A stretch of DNA of 64,000 nucleotides, taken from assembly GCA_902527245.1 (NCBI GenBank), contig CABZOI010000002.1, positions 124,001 through 188,000 of the forward strand. The letters run 5' to 3'. Source of the DNA: an uncultured SAR92 cluster bacterium. GTDB lineage: Bacteria > Pseudomonadota > Gammaproteobacteria > Pseudomonadales > Porticoccaceae. A program made the position numbers and the translations under genes. Below are positions 8,675 through 16,022 of the stretch, in pieces. The notes under the pieces were generated by a model. The model saw nothing but the letters and a program-made list of their open reading frames with translations. It ran no database searches and had not been told where the DNA came from. How positions within the stretch are numbered: position 1 is the first letter of the stretch; the number at the start of each line of letters is the position of its first letter.

Positions 8675-9091
8675 ATGATTAAAAAACTGGTTTTTTTCAT
8701 ACTCATGTATCTATTTTGTGTTTCTACTTTTGCGGAGTGCGATTCTAATTGCGCGGTTTTAGATTTCAATAGTGATAATTTTCAGGATTCATCGAAAGAT
8801 GGAAAATTAGTTTTGAGATATATGTTTGGATTGCGTGATGAGCAATTAGTTAAAGATTTAAACCAATCAGTTTTTGGTTTAAGTTTGATCACGAAAAAAA
8901 TAGATGCTTTGGATAAAGAACTTGATATTGATGGCAACGGGGCGATTGATGCTCTCACTGATGGATTGCTCCTTTATCGTTATTTGGATGGCCAGAGAGG
9001 TCAGAGCTTAATAACCGGTGTTATTTCATCTGACGCCACTCGTAAAAGTTTTGATGAGATTGAAAGTTACTTAAATAACCTTGCAGGATAA
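8675..9091 (+). CDS. Small secreted dockerin-like (EF-hand pair) protein
   Basis: A 138-residue protein with signal peptide MIKKLVFFILMYLFCVSTFA. The mature part carries two tandem dockerin-type units. The first is degenerate (LDFNSDNFQDSSKDGKLVLR); the second is canonical, with calcium loop DIDGNGAIDALTDGLLLYR and a following helix, and the protein ends in YLNNLAG. The same unit occurs twice in the sulfatase at 28246-30798. I prefer the ATG at 8675, preceded by AAGAAG; an in-frame ATG at 8654 would add seven residues. The esterase remnant begins 25 bases after the stop, on the same strand. The partner of such a free-standing module is unknown. Confidence 0.7.
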   Translation: MIKKLVFFILMYLFCVSTFAECDSNCAVLDFNSDNFQDSSKDGKLVLRYMFGLRDEQLVKDLNQSVFGLSLITKKIDALDKELDIDGNGAIDALTDGLLLYRYLDGQRGQSLITGVISSDATRKSFDEIESYLNNLAG

Positions 9092-9115
9092 TGCCAGTAA
9101 TCGGGCAGTAATAAA

Positions 9116-9313
9116 ATGCGAATTCTTGCATTATTGTCGCTGATGGGCTCGATTGGGGGCTGCATTGATTAGGAGGAGCATCTGGACTCTACTCAAATTA
9201 AAGGTACATTTCATCATGTTGAATCTTTTTATTCTACATATGTAGAGGACCGTCCCGTTGATATTTGGCTACCGGATGAATACGAGAAGAACAAGGATCA
9301 ACAGTATTCAGTA
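9116..9313 (+). pseudogene. 5' part of the esterase gene, cut off by an in-frame TAG
   Basis: The ATG at 9116 opens MRILALLSLMGSIGGCID, a lipoprotein signal with lipobox Gly-Gly-Cys, then meets TAG at 9170-9172 (codon 19). The same frame continues without another stop through EEHLDSTQIKGTFHHVESF and into the esterase body at 9314, exactly where the paralogue at 47992-48939 has its first strands. No ATG, GTG or TTG lies between 9173 and 9313 in this frame. Either a nonsense change (or a sequencing error) has broken the gene, or the amber codon is read through. An AGGAGG just after the TAG with CTG 5 bases later is a weak alternative start. Confidence 0.75.
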
Positions 9314-10081
9314 ATGTATCTTCATGATGGTCAAATGATGTTTGATCAACCTACCTCGCCTTTCAATAAAGGTGTTCTGATGAAGCTTTACTCACTATAT
9401 GCAAAATTAAGGTACGGGACTGGATTCTTTTGGGACGTGGATAAAACAGTAGCGAGACTTATAGAGGAGGGGAGTATAGATCCGATAATTTTAGTGTCAG
9501 TCTATAATTTACCTAAAGTAAAGAGGCGTACCGAGTATATGCCGCAGAAAATGATAACTGAGCAAATCGCAACTGACTTTTTGCATAAAGAATCTGATAT
9601 TAGGAAAGAGAACATTACCTCGGATAAATACTTAAGGTTTTTGGTTGATGAGCTTAAACCATACGTTGATCAAAATTACAGAACAAAATCTGATCAAAGT
9701 AATACTTTTATTATGGGATCTAGTATGGGAGGAATGATTTCAGCTTATGCAATCTCAGAGTATCCTGAGGTTTTTGGAGGTGCCGCCTGTTTATCAACAC
9801 ATTGGCCGCTAGGAGGCAACTCGGTAACATCCTGGTATGAAAATCATTGGCCACAGGCGGGTAATCATCGTATTTATTTTGATAGGGGAACGGAGAGCTA
9901 TGATTCGACTTATGGTCCTGGCCAAGTTCATATGGATTCCATTATGAAAAAAAATGGATTTATTAGGGATCTCGATTGGAAGAGCCTTGTATTTGAAGGA
10001 GAGAGCCACACTATCGCTGCGTGGCAAAAAAGATTGCATATACCTTTACAGTTTTTGCTTTCCAGCAACAGCCAAAAATAA
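9314..10081 (+). CDS. Esterase (alpha/beta hydrolase, EsteraseD/Fes-like), N-terminally interrupted
   Basis: A 255-residue catalytic body of a putative serine esterase of the esterase D/enterochelin esterase type. It opens with MYLHDGQMMFDQP, has the nucleophile elbow GSSMGGMIS near residue 136, and a probable catalytic His in EGESHTIAAW. It is clearly paralogous to 47992-48939: both have HDGQM/QDGQM, IYFDRGTE followed by an Asp-Ser-Tyr-Gly stretch, and SLVFEGE near the end. The ATG at 9314 would start inside the fold, so the natural gene almost certainly began at 9116 with a lipoprotein signal that is now separated by TAG. Without export, the product may not be functional. Confidence 0.65.
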   Translation: MYLHDGQMMFDQPTSPFNKGVLMKLYSLYAKLRYGTGFFWDVDKTVARLIEEGSIDPIILVSVYNLPKVKRRTEYMPQKMITEQIATDFLHKESDIRKENITSDKYLRFLVDELKPYVDQNYRTKSDQSNTFIMGSSMGGMISAYAISEYPEVFGGAACLSTHWPLGGNSVTSWYENHWPQAGNHRIYFDRGTESYDSTYGPGQVHMDSIMKKNGFIRDLDWKSLVFEGESHTIAAWQKRLHIPLQFLLSSNSQK

Positions 10082-10117
10082 GTAGGAGGAAAGTGATCCT
10101 CCTTTCATAAATAAAAA

Positions 10118-10141
10118 CAGGGAGCAAGCTCCCTGTATTTT
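10118..10141. terminator. Bidirectional intrinsic terminator
   Basis: Stem CAGGGAG (10118-10124) / CTCCCTG (10129-10135) with loop CAAG, preceded by A5 and followed by TATTTTT. It lies between the convergent esterase (ending 10081) and lipoprotein (ending 10159) and can serve both. Confidence 0.85.
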
Positions 10142-10158
10142 TATAAGTCAAAAAAACA

Positions 10159-10974
10159 TTAGATTGATGGAGCTACGATATAGTATCCCTCCATCGACAG
10201 CTGCTGGCAAGTAGCCACCGCATCAAATTCGTCTTGAAGGCCACCATTACTGGCTGCCCAATTAGCCATTCCTGCTTCTTTATCCGCCATATTTTGCCAG
10301 TATCCTCCCATGAGATAGTCATACGCACCGACTGTACCACCTGCGGTGGCCGTATCAAATAATGGATTATGAACGATGTAGTTGTAGCTACTCTTTGCTC
10401 CTTGTGCTGCCTCTGCTGCATTTGCCCATGCATTAAATTTTGAAAGCGATACTTCTAGGTCTCCAGAGTCCATGCCTTCATTAAAATTACAGAAGCTAAA
10501 TTGAGCCTGAAATGGTGGTTCGGCTGTCCACTCTGCAGATTCCCTTCCCAGTGTGCCAGAGAAGTGGAATATTTTATCTTCCCTGCAACTTAAAACTGAG
10601 TCATATTTGGCTTGAAACTCCTCAGCACTATTTTCTTGCCATTCTGCCCACCCCGCATTTCGAGTCTCTTCATCAGCCCAAACATTCAACCAAATTGCGT
10701 CATATAAATCTGTTTCGAATGAGGGTATGTATCCCCAAGCACTGCTAACTTTATGCGTTGAACCTGAAGTAATTTCATTAAATTCAGCTGTGAGTTCTGC
10801 CATTGCCTCTTCAGTGGTGCCAGGACCAAAGTCGCACCACATGTATTCAAATAATGCCATTTCTTCAGCAGTTTCAGGCTCAGCAACTGGCTCTACCTCT
10901 GCAACTTCGGCTGCCTTCTCTGTACATCCTGTCATGATTAAAAGATAAAATATCATTCCTGTCAGTTTTTTCAT
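10159..10974 (-). CDS. Lipoprotein of unknown function with two repeated domains
   Basis: A 271-residue lipoprotein: signal MKKLTGMIFYLLIMTGC, then an acidic Ala/Glu/Pro linker, then two similar halves. The first half has MWCDFGPGTTEEAMAEL and later NAGWAEWQENSAEEFQAKYD; the second has FSFCNFNEGMDSGDLEVSL and KEAGMANWAASNGGLQDEFD. This suggests an internal duplication of a roughly 110-residue alpha/beta domain, possibly of the dimeric alpha/beta barrel type. Each half ends in a Cys (DSVLSC, DAVATC) that may pair with the early Cys. The ribosome binding site AGGAGG upstream of the ATG is strong, so the gene is probably well expressed. The function is not recognised. Confidence 0.65.
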   Translation of the reverse strand: MKKLTGMIFYLLIMTGCTEKAAEVAEVEPVAEPETAEEMALFEYMWCDFGPGTTEEAMAELTAEFNEITSGSTHKVSSAWGYIPSFETDLYDAIWLNVWADEETRNAGWAEWQENSAEEFQAKYDSVLSCREDKIFHFSGTLGRESAEWTAEPPFQAQFSFCNFNEGMDSGDLEVSLSKFNAWANAAEAAQGAKSSYNYIVHNPLFDTATAGGTVGAYDYLMGGYWQNMADKEAGMANWAASNGGLQDEFDAVATCQQLSMEGYYIVAPSI

Positions 10975-11067
10975 AAATCCTCCTTTAAATTAATTTGATT
11001 TCGTTAAATTGGTTTCTTTTTAAAGTAACGGTTAAAAGTGACAATAGGTTTACAAATCTAGTGCCAC

Positions 11068-11253
11068 TTATTCGGCCTTTCCATTATTAATGTCTCGTGA
11101 ATAAATATAGTAAATTTCTGGAATTCCTAGTAGGTTAAACACAAGCATAAAGACAAACCACTTGAACTCATTTCTTTTTGCGGCCATCCAGCAAGCCATT
11201 GTAGTCCAATAAAGTTCCCAAATTACCAACAGAGCAAGCCCTAATAAAAGCAT
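11068..11253 (-). CDS. DUF5652 family small membrane protein
   Basis: A 61-residue inner-membrane protein with two hydrophobic helices (MLLLGLALLVIWELYW and WFVFMLVFNLLGIPEIYYIY) separated by a basic loop AAKRNEFK. The pattern W...WxAAKRxxxxWFxxxLVxNxLGIxEIxYI fits DUF5652, a family related to PLDc_N-like membrane anchors. The function is unknown. It stands alone, divergent from the SDR at 11351. Confidence 0.65.
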   Translation of the reverse strand: MLLLGLALLVIWELYWTTMACWMAAKRNEFKWFVFMLVFNLLGIPEIYYIYSRDINNGKAE

Positions 11254-11350
11254 AAATTAAAAGTTTAGAGATGTAATCTTAAAAGTATAATATGAAGTAG
11301 TTGGTGAATGTAAAGTTACGAGAATAAAGAATTTTGTCGAGGTATTAGGA

Positions 11351-12067
11351 ATGAAGAAAGCAATTATTGTTGGGGCGAGCTCAGGAATTGGTGAAGAGAT
11401 GGCGAAACAACTGTCTGAGAGAGGGTATCAGTTGGGTTTGATGGCCAGAAGGATTGAATTGTTAAATAATTTAAATGATGAGTTGGGTGGTAATCACGTA
11501 GTAATGCAGATGGATCTTCAAGATTTTAATGATGCAGAAAATAAAATGAAAGCAATGATCTCAGAGTTAAAGGATGTAGAGATTATTATTCTGAATTCTG
11601 GAATAGGCACTGAGGAGTACCAACTTGATTGGAAATATCAAAAACAGGTCATTGATGTGAATGTAAGTGGTTTCGTTTTGATGTCCACCGTGGCTATGGA
11701 TTACTTTCTAAAAAGAGAAAGAGGACAAATCGTGGGAATCTCATCTATAGCTGCTCATATTTCATCTGGCTTAGCACTCACATATTGCGCAAGTAAGGCA
11801 TTTGTCTCCAGCTATTTAAATGGTTTGAGATCAAGAGCACGAAGATCCAAGCTTCCAATAACGATAACAACGATTGAGCCAGGATTTGTCGATACACCTA
11901 TGGTAAAGTCTGAGGTGCCATGGATGGCGCCAGTTGGTAAAGCGGTTAGCCAGATGGTTCAGGGAATCGAAAATTTGAAGCAACATATATACATCACAAA
12001 GCGGGTCCGATGGGTGGCTTGGTTTATAAAAATCATACCAAATTGGTTAATTCGAAGGTTTATTTGA
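11351..12067 (+). CDS. SDR family NAD(P)-dependent oxidoreductase
   Basis: A 238-residue classical short-chain dehydrogenase: nucleotide loop GASSGIG near residue 8, NSGIG in place of NNAG, catalytic Ser in GISSIAAHIS, and YCASK. The C-terminal tail (VRWVAWFIKIIPNWLIRRFI) is hydrophobic and basic, as in SDRs that associate with membranes and act on lipid-like substrates. The specific substrate is unknown. Convergent with the GMC oxidoreductase at 12106. Confidence 0.85.
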   Translation: MKKAIIVGASSGIGEEMAKQLSERGYQLGLMARRIELLNNLNDELGGNHVVMQMDLQDFNDAENKMKAMISELKDVEIIILNSGIGTEEYQLDWKYQKQVIDVNVSGFVLMSTVAMDYFLKRERGQIVGISSIAAHISSGLALTYCASKAFVSSYLNGLRSRARRSKLPITITTIEPGFVDTPMVKSEVPWMAPVGKAVSQMVQGIENLKQHIYITKRVRWVAWFIKIIPNWLIRRFI

Positions 12068-12105
12068 ATAAATTTTATGACTTATTTAGGTCTTTCATAA
12101 AGAGT

Positions 12106-13767
12106 TTAGCGTTGAGATGTTTGCCATTTCTTATTCAGATAAACTTTTGGTTTTTCTTTAGGCTTTATAACTTTATTTTTAATAATATCTGAAGCCCTCT
12201 CTGCCAACATCATCGTCGGTGCGTTCAAATTTCCATTTGGAATGGAGGGGAATACTGATGAATCTACCACTCTTAAACCATCTATCCCGAAAACGCTCAA
12301 GTGTTCGTCGACGACAGCATTTGAACCTTTACCCATTCTGCAGGTGCCGCATGGATGATATGCGCTATCTACCGAATTTCTTATGAACTCATCAATTTCA
12401 TCATCAGTTTGGATATTTTCTGATGGTTGAATTGCTCGTCCAACAAAGGGTTTCATGGATTGTTGTTGCATAATTTCTCGAGTAAGTCTCACACTAGCTC
12501 TAAAACCGGCTCTATCTGACTCGGTGGATAAATAATTAAAATGAATTTTTGGATGCACTTTGATGTCAGAGGAAGTAGCTGTAACTGAACCTCGACTTGT
12601 AGGTTTATTATGACCTACATGAACTTGAAAACCATGACCAGAGAAAGCGACAGTGCCATCATATGTAATAGCACCCGGTAGGAAATGATATTGTATGTCA
12701 GGCCACTTCACTCCAGCCTTTGACCGGATAAAACCGCATGCCTCAAAATGATTGGATGCCCCAAGACCCTTTTTTGTGATGATCCATTCAATACCAATTT
12801 TAAGTTTTTTTAATAGGCTGATTTGACCGTTTAGCGTAATTGGCTGTTTACATCGATATTGAAAATTGAACTCCAGATGATCTTGCAAATTTTCTCCCAC
12901 TCCGGGCAGATCATGTATCAATTGAATCCCCGCATTTTTTAATTTTTTTCTGCATCCAACCCCTGAAACTTGGAGAATATGTGGGGAACCAATTGATCCT
13001 GCGCTTAAGATTATTTCTTTATGAGAATAAATTGAGTAGTTTTTATTATTTTTTATGAGTTCGACGCCACAGGCTTTTTTGTTATTGAAAATAATTTTTG
13101 TAACTAATGATTTCGAGAGTATGGTCAAGTTTTTTCTTTGTTTGATTGGATCGAGATAAGCATGACTGGTGGATGCGCGAAGTCCTGAATCTACATTCAT
13201 AAATTTTTGACCGAACCCCTCTTGTTGATATCCGTTATAGTCCTCAGTTTTCTTGTAACCGGCTTCAATCGCTGAATCAATAAAGGCATTGTAGAGAGGA
13301 TTTTTCATATTATTACCACCGCTTATTGAAACAGCGCCTTCATTGCCGGTATACATCGAGTTTTTTATTTTGTGGTTTTCCACTCTTTTAAAGTATGGAA
13401 GACAATTTTTAAAGTTCCATCCATTTGCCCCCAGCATTTCCCATTCATCAAAATCAAATGGATTTCCTCTAACATACACCATCCCGTTAATTGACGAGGA
13501 ACCTCCCAATACTCGGCCTCGTGGACAATTCATGATTCTGTCGTTCAAAAATCTCTCCGGTTCTGATTTAAAACCCCAATTAAATTTTTTAGTATTCATT
13601 GGAATTCCGAGCGCAGTCGGCATTTTTATGAAGATATTTTTATCAGAACCCCCAGCCTCTATTAAAAGCACACTTACAGATTTGTCTTCACTCAGTCTTG
13701 CGGCAACTATAGCTCCTGCTGAGCCTGATCCGATGACGATGTAATCGTATGAGGGTGTTCCGACCAT
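12106..13767 (-). CDS. GMC family oxidoreductase (choline/alcohol dehydrogenase-like)
   Basis: A 553-residue FAD flavoprotein of the glucose-methanol-choline family. The N-terminal ADP-binding site is YIVIGSGSAGAIVAARL, GMC signature 1 is in RGRVLGGSSSINGMVYVRG near residue 85, signature 2 in GSIGSPHILQVSGVG, and the active-site region is SAYHPCGTCRMG. The domain order matches BetA and the alkane-pathway alcohol dehydrogenase AlkJ. Since alkB lies about 7 kb away, oxidation of long-chain alcohols is an attractive role, but choline or another alcohol is equally compatible. It follows the small membrane protein at 13774 by 6 bases, probably as an operon. Confidence 0.88.
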   Translation of the reverse strand: MVGTPSYDYIVIGSGSAGAIVAARLSEDKSVSVLLIEAGGSDKNIFIKMPTALGIPMNTKKFNWGFKSEPERFLNDRIMNCPRGRVLGGSSSINGMVYVRGNPFDFDEWEMLGANGWNFKNCLPYFKRVENHKIKNSMYTGNEGAVSISGGNNMKNPLYNAFIDSAIEAGYKKTEDYNGYQQEGFGQKFMNVDSGLRASTSHAYLDPIKQRKNLTILSKSLVTKIIFNNKKACGVELIKNNKNYSIYSHKEIILSAGSIGSPHILQVSGVGCRKKLKNAGIQLIHDLPGVGENLQDHLEFNFQYRCKQPITLNGQISLLKKLKIGIEWIITKKGLGASNHFEACGFIRSKAGVKWPDIQYHFLPGAITYDGTVAFSGHGFQVHVGHNKPTSRGSVTATSSDIKVHPKIHFNYLSTESDRAGFRASVRLTREIMQQQSMKPFVGRAIQPSENIQTDDEIDEFIRNSVDSAYHPCGTCRMGKGSNAVVDEHLSVFGIDGLRVVDSSVFPSIPNGNLNAPTMMLAERASDIIKNKVIKPKEKPKVYLNKKWQTSQR

Positions 13768-13773
13768 TTTCAG

Positions 13774-13959
13774 CTATCTTTTTTGTATTGAGCTGAGTAA
13801 TAAGAATGAAAAAGCCATTCCCATAAATAGTATGAGAATTGAGATTTTGTCTCGATGAAGGACCTCTGGCATCCATATTCCGTGTTTATCAAGTAGGTAG
13901 AGTACGTAAATAGATGATATAAACGGAATTAAAGATATTAAAATTTTGATTTTATTCAT
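13774..13959 (-). CDS. Small two-helix membrane protein, unknown
   Basis: A 61-residue protein with two predicted transmembrane helices (IKILISLIPFISSIYVLYLL and ISILILFMGMAFSFLLLSS) joined by a short polar loop. It does not belong to a family I can name. It ends 6 bases before the GMC oxidoreductase start, which suggests co-transcription and perhaps a membrane anchor for that flavoprotein. No strong Shine-Dalgarno precedes it, so the call is moderate. Confidence 0.5.
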   Translation of the reverse strand: MNKIKILISLIPFISSIYVLYLLDKHGIWMPEVLHRDKISILILFMGMAFSFLLLSSIQKR

Positions 13960-14059
13960 TTACTAAATTTTGTTCTTTCAAATTAGCTGAGTTCATATTT
14001 TTACATAAATTTGTGAAGTGCTACCATAGACTTAGACTGATTATTGTTTCTTAATATAT

Positions 14060-14977
14060 ATGACTAAAAATTTTTTAAAATTAAAATATTTCAATGGCTG
14101 GTACTTATTTTTACTATTATCTTTTCCATTGTGTCTTTTTAATTTTCTCACGATGAATGAATATGACACCAAATCACCCGAAAATATTTCATATCTCATA
14201 AGTTACTCGGTTCGCTGGGCAGTGCCATTTATATACATTGTTATGATGGCGTCATCTCTCCGAATCCTTTTTCCAGGTTCATTTTCTGCCTGGTTAGTCA
14301 GAAATAGAAAATATATAGGTCTTATTTTTGCCCTTGGTATGGCGTGGCAAGCACTATTTATATTTATGTTATCTAATTACCATAGAGATTATTACTACAA
14401 TGAAGTTTTTTATTTTCGGGATGAAATAGAGGGGAGTATTGGTTACATTTTTTTGACTCTCATGGTTGCTACCTCTTTTAAGAAAATAGCTTCAAAAATA
14501 AATTCATATCAATGGAAACTTATTCAAAAAAGCGGTCTCTATTTTCTTTGGGCATACGCATTTAGTGTTTATTGGTGGAATTTATTTTATTATCCGTTTC
14601 AGCAAGGAGGTGTCTCGCCTCGTCTTGTTGATTATATTTTCTATTGGGTTGGTTTTATTGCTTTTGCAGTTCGAATTGCGGCTTGGAGTAAATCCAAAAT
14701 AAAATCAGTTCAATTCAGACAGTCGTTGGCGTTGCGGTGTGTCGGATATACCTTCGTTCTATTGGGAATTTTTATGGCGGGTACGGGTAATCTGTGGCTG
14801 GGGGCAGTAAATAAAATCACTTACTACTTTGCGTTTTCGGAAGAGACGTCTTTGTGGCTTCCCTTCTGGCCTCTGGAACCTTTCTTCTCTCTTATTTTGA
14901 TCGCAAGTGGAGCTTATCTTCTTACAAGCAATAAATTTAGTCTTCTCGATCGTGCATCAGCGTTGCAAGTAAAATGA
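14060..14977 (+). CDS. Polytopic membrane protein, ferric-reductase-like
   Basis: A 305-residue inner-membrane protein with about seven hydrophobic helices. The segment RNRKYIGLIFALGMAWQALF, then SYQWKLIQKSGLYFLWAYAF, resembles the ferric-reductase-like (MsrQ/YedZ) arrangement in which basic loops follow core helices. Canonical haem-ligand histidines are not obvious (one in SNYHRDYY), so an electron-transfer role is uncertain. It is a single plus-strand gene that converges on the lipase at 14991. Confidence 0.55.
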   Translation: MTKNFLKLKYFNGWYLFLLLSFPLCLFNFLTMNEYDTKSPENISYLISYSVRWAVPFIYIVMMASSLRILFPGSFSAWLVRNRKYIGLIFALGMAWQALFIFMLSNYHRDYYYNEVFYFRDEIEGSIGYIFLTLMVATSFKKIASKINSYQWKLIQKSGLYFLWAYAFSVYWWNLFYYPFQQGGVSPRLVDYIFYWVGFIAFAVRIAAWSKSKIKSVQFRQSLALRCVGYTFVLLGIFMAGTGNLWLGAVNKITYYFAFSEETSLWLPFWPLEPFFSLILIASGAYLLTSNKFSLLDRASALQVK

Positions 14978-14990
14978 GCCGGACGGCGTG

Positions 14991-15920
14991 TTAATTTAAA
15001 ATTTCTTTCAACCATATTTTGACATCTGTTATAACCTTGTCACAATCAAGGTCATTGATCAGTTCATGACGACTCTCAGGATAAAGCTTTAATGTAACTT
15101 GCTTAAATCCTAAATCAAGGAGGAAATTTTGGAATTTTAAAACGCCTTTACCATTCTTACCCACAGGATCTTTGTCTCCTGAAACGAAGTGTATAGGTAT
15201 TTTTTTATCAATCAAATTGAGATTTCTCTTATCAAATATTTGGTCCATTCCATGCATGAAATCAAACCAGGTTTTTGTCGAGGGCGCACCACCGCATAAA
15301 GGATCCTCGATATATTTGTTGACTTGATTCTCATCCCTAGATAACCAGTCACTTGCTGTTTGAGTTGGAGAAAAATTCTCATTGAATGACTCAAATGACA
15401 ACTTCTGAAGAATATTACTAGAGGCTCGACTTCCACATCTATATATCTCAATTTTTGCTACCAATTTGTTAATTCGGTATAGCCATTTATTCTCATAGCC
15501 AGAGCCGGAGAGCACTAGACCAGCGACTTTAACATTAGTTTTAAGTTTTTCTATCTGTTGGAGAACGTTCAACGCCATGTATGAACCTAAACTATGACCA
15601 AATAAAATGAGAGGGCACTTTATATTTTGCTCCGATATCAGATCTATTTGATCTTTGATTATCTTACTCCAACCGTCATTATCTGAGAAATGAAAGAGTG
15701 AATTCATCTTTCTTCCGGTTTCTCCATGTCCTCTATGGTCACCTGCAGTAACAAAAATATCCTCTTTATTCAGCTCACTAGCTAATTCGTCATAACGTGC
15801 GGCATGTTCTGACATCCCATGAATAATATGCACCCATGCCTTAGGATTTTTTACTGACCATACATAGTAGAAATGAAAACTATTTTTATCATCGAACAAC
15901 ATCCTTTTTTGTTTTTTCAT
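14991..15920 (-). CDS. Alpha/beta hydrolase, monoacylglycerol-lipase-like (S33 type)
   Basis: A 309-residue hydrolase without a signal peptide. It has the oxyanion strand HIIHGMSEHAARYDELA, the GDHRGHGETG strand, the nucleophile elbow GHSLGSYMA near residue 107, a catalytic Asp in FVSGDKDPVG and a catalytic His in YPESRHELINDL. This ordered set is characteristic of monoacylglycerol lipase and lysophospholipase PldB relatives. It probably cleaves lysophospholipids or monoglycerides in the cytoplasm. Single gene, convergent with the membrane protein at 14060 with 13 bases between stops. Confidence 0.85.
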   Translation of the reverse strand: MKKQKRMLFDDKNSFHFYYVWSVKNPKAWVHIIHGMSEHAARYDELASELNKEDIFVTAGDHRGHGETGRKMNSLFHFSDNDGWSKIIKDQIDLISEQNIKCPLILFGHSLGSYMALNVLQQIEKLKTNVKVAGLVLSGSGYENKWLYRINKLVAKIEIYRCGSRASSNILQKLSFESFNENFSPTQTASDWLSRDENQVNKYIEDPLCGGAPSTKTWFDFMHGMDQIFDKRNLNLIDKKIPIHFVSGDKDPVGKNGKGVLKFQNFLLDLGFKQVTLKLYPESRHELINDLDCDKVITDVKIWLKEILN

Positions 15921-16022
15921 TAAGCTACCCGAACATATACCTGTAATTTTAATATTAATTGAATATGTTTTGATTATAAGCCTGTAGTAGTATTGATAAC
16001 TGCATAATGTTAATTACTTTCT

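Noticed and set aside
9173-9190. AGGAGG followed by CTG as a start for the esterase
   Set aside because: CTG is a very rare bacterial start, and the product would lack any export signal although its paralogue is secreted. Kept only as an alternative.
12010-12192. 60-residue frame overlapping the 3' ends of the SDR and GMC genes
   Set aside because: It overlaps both convergent genes and has no family likeness.
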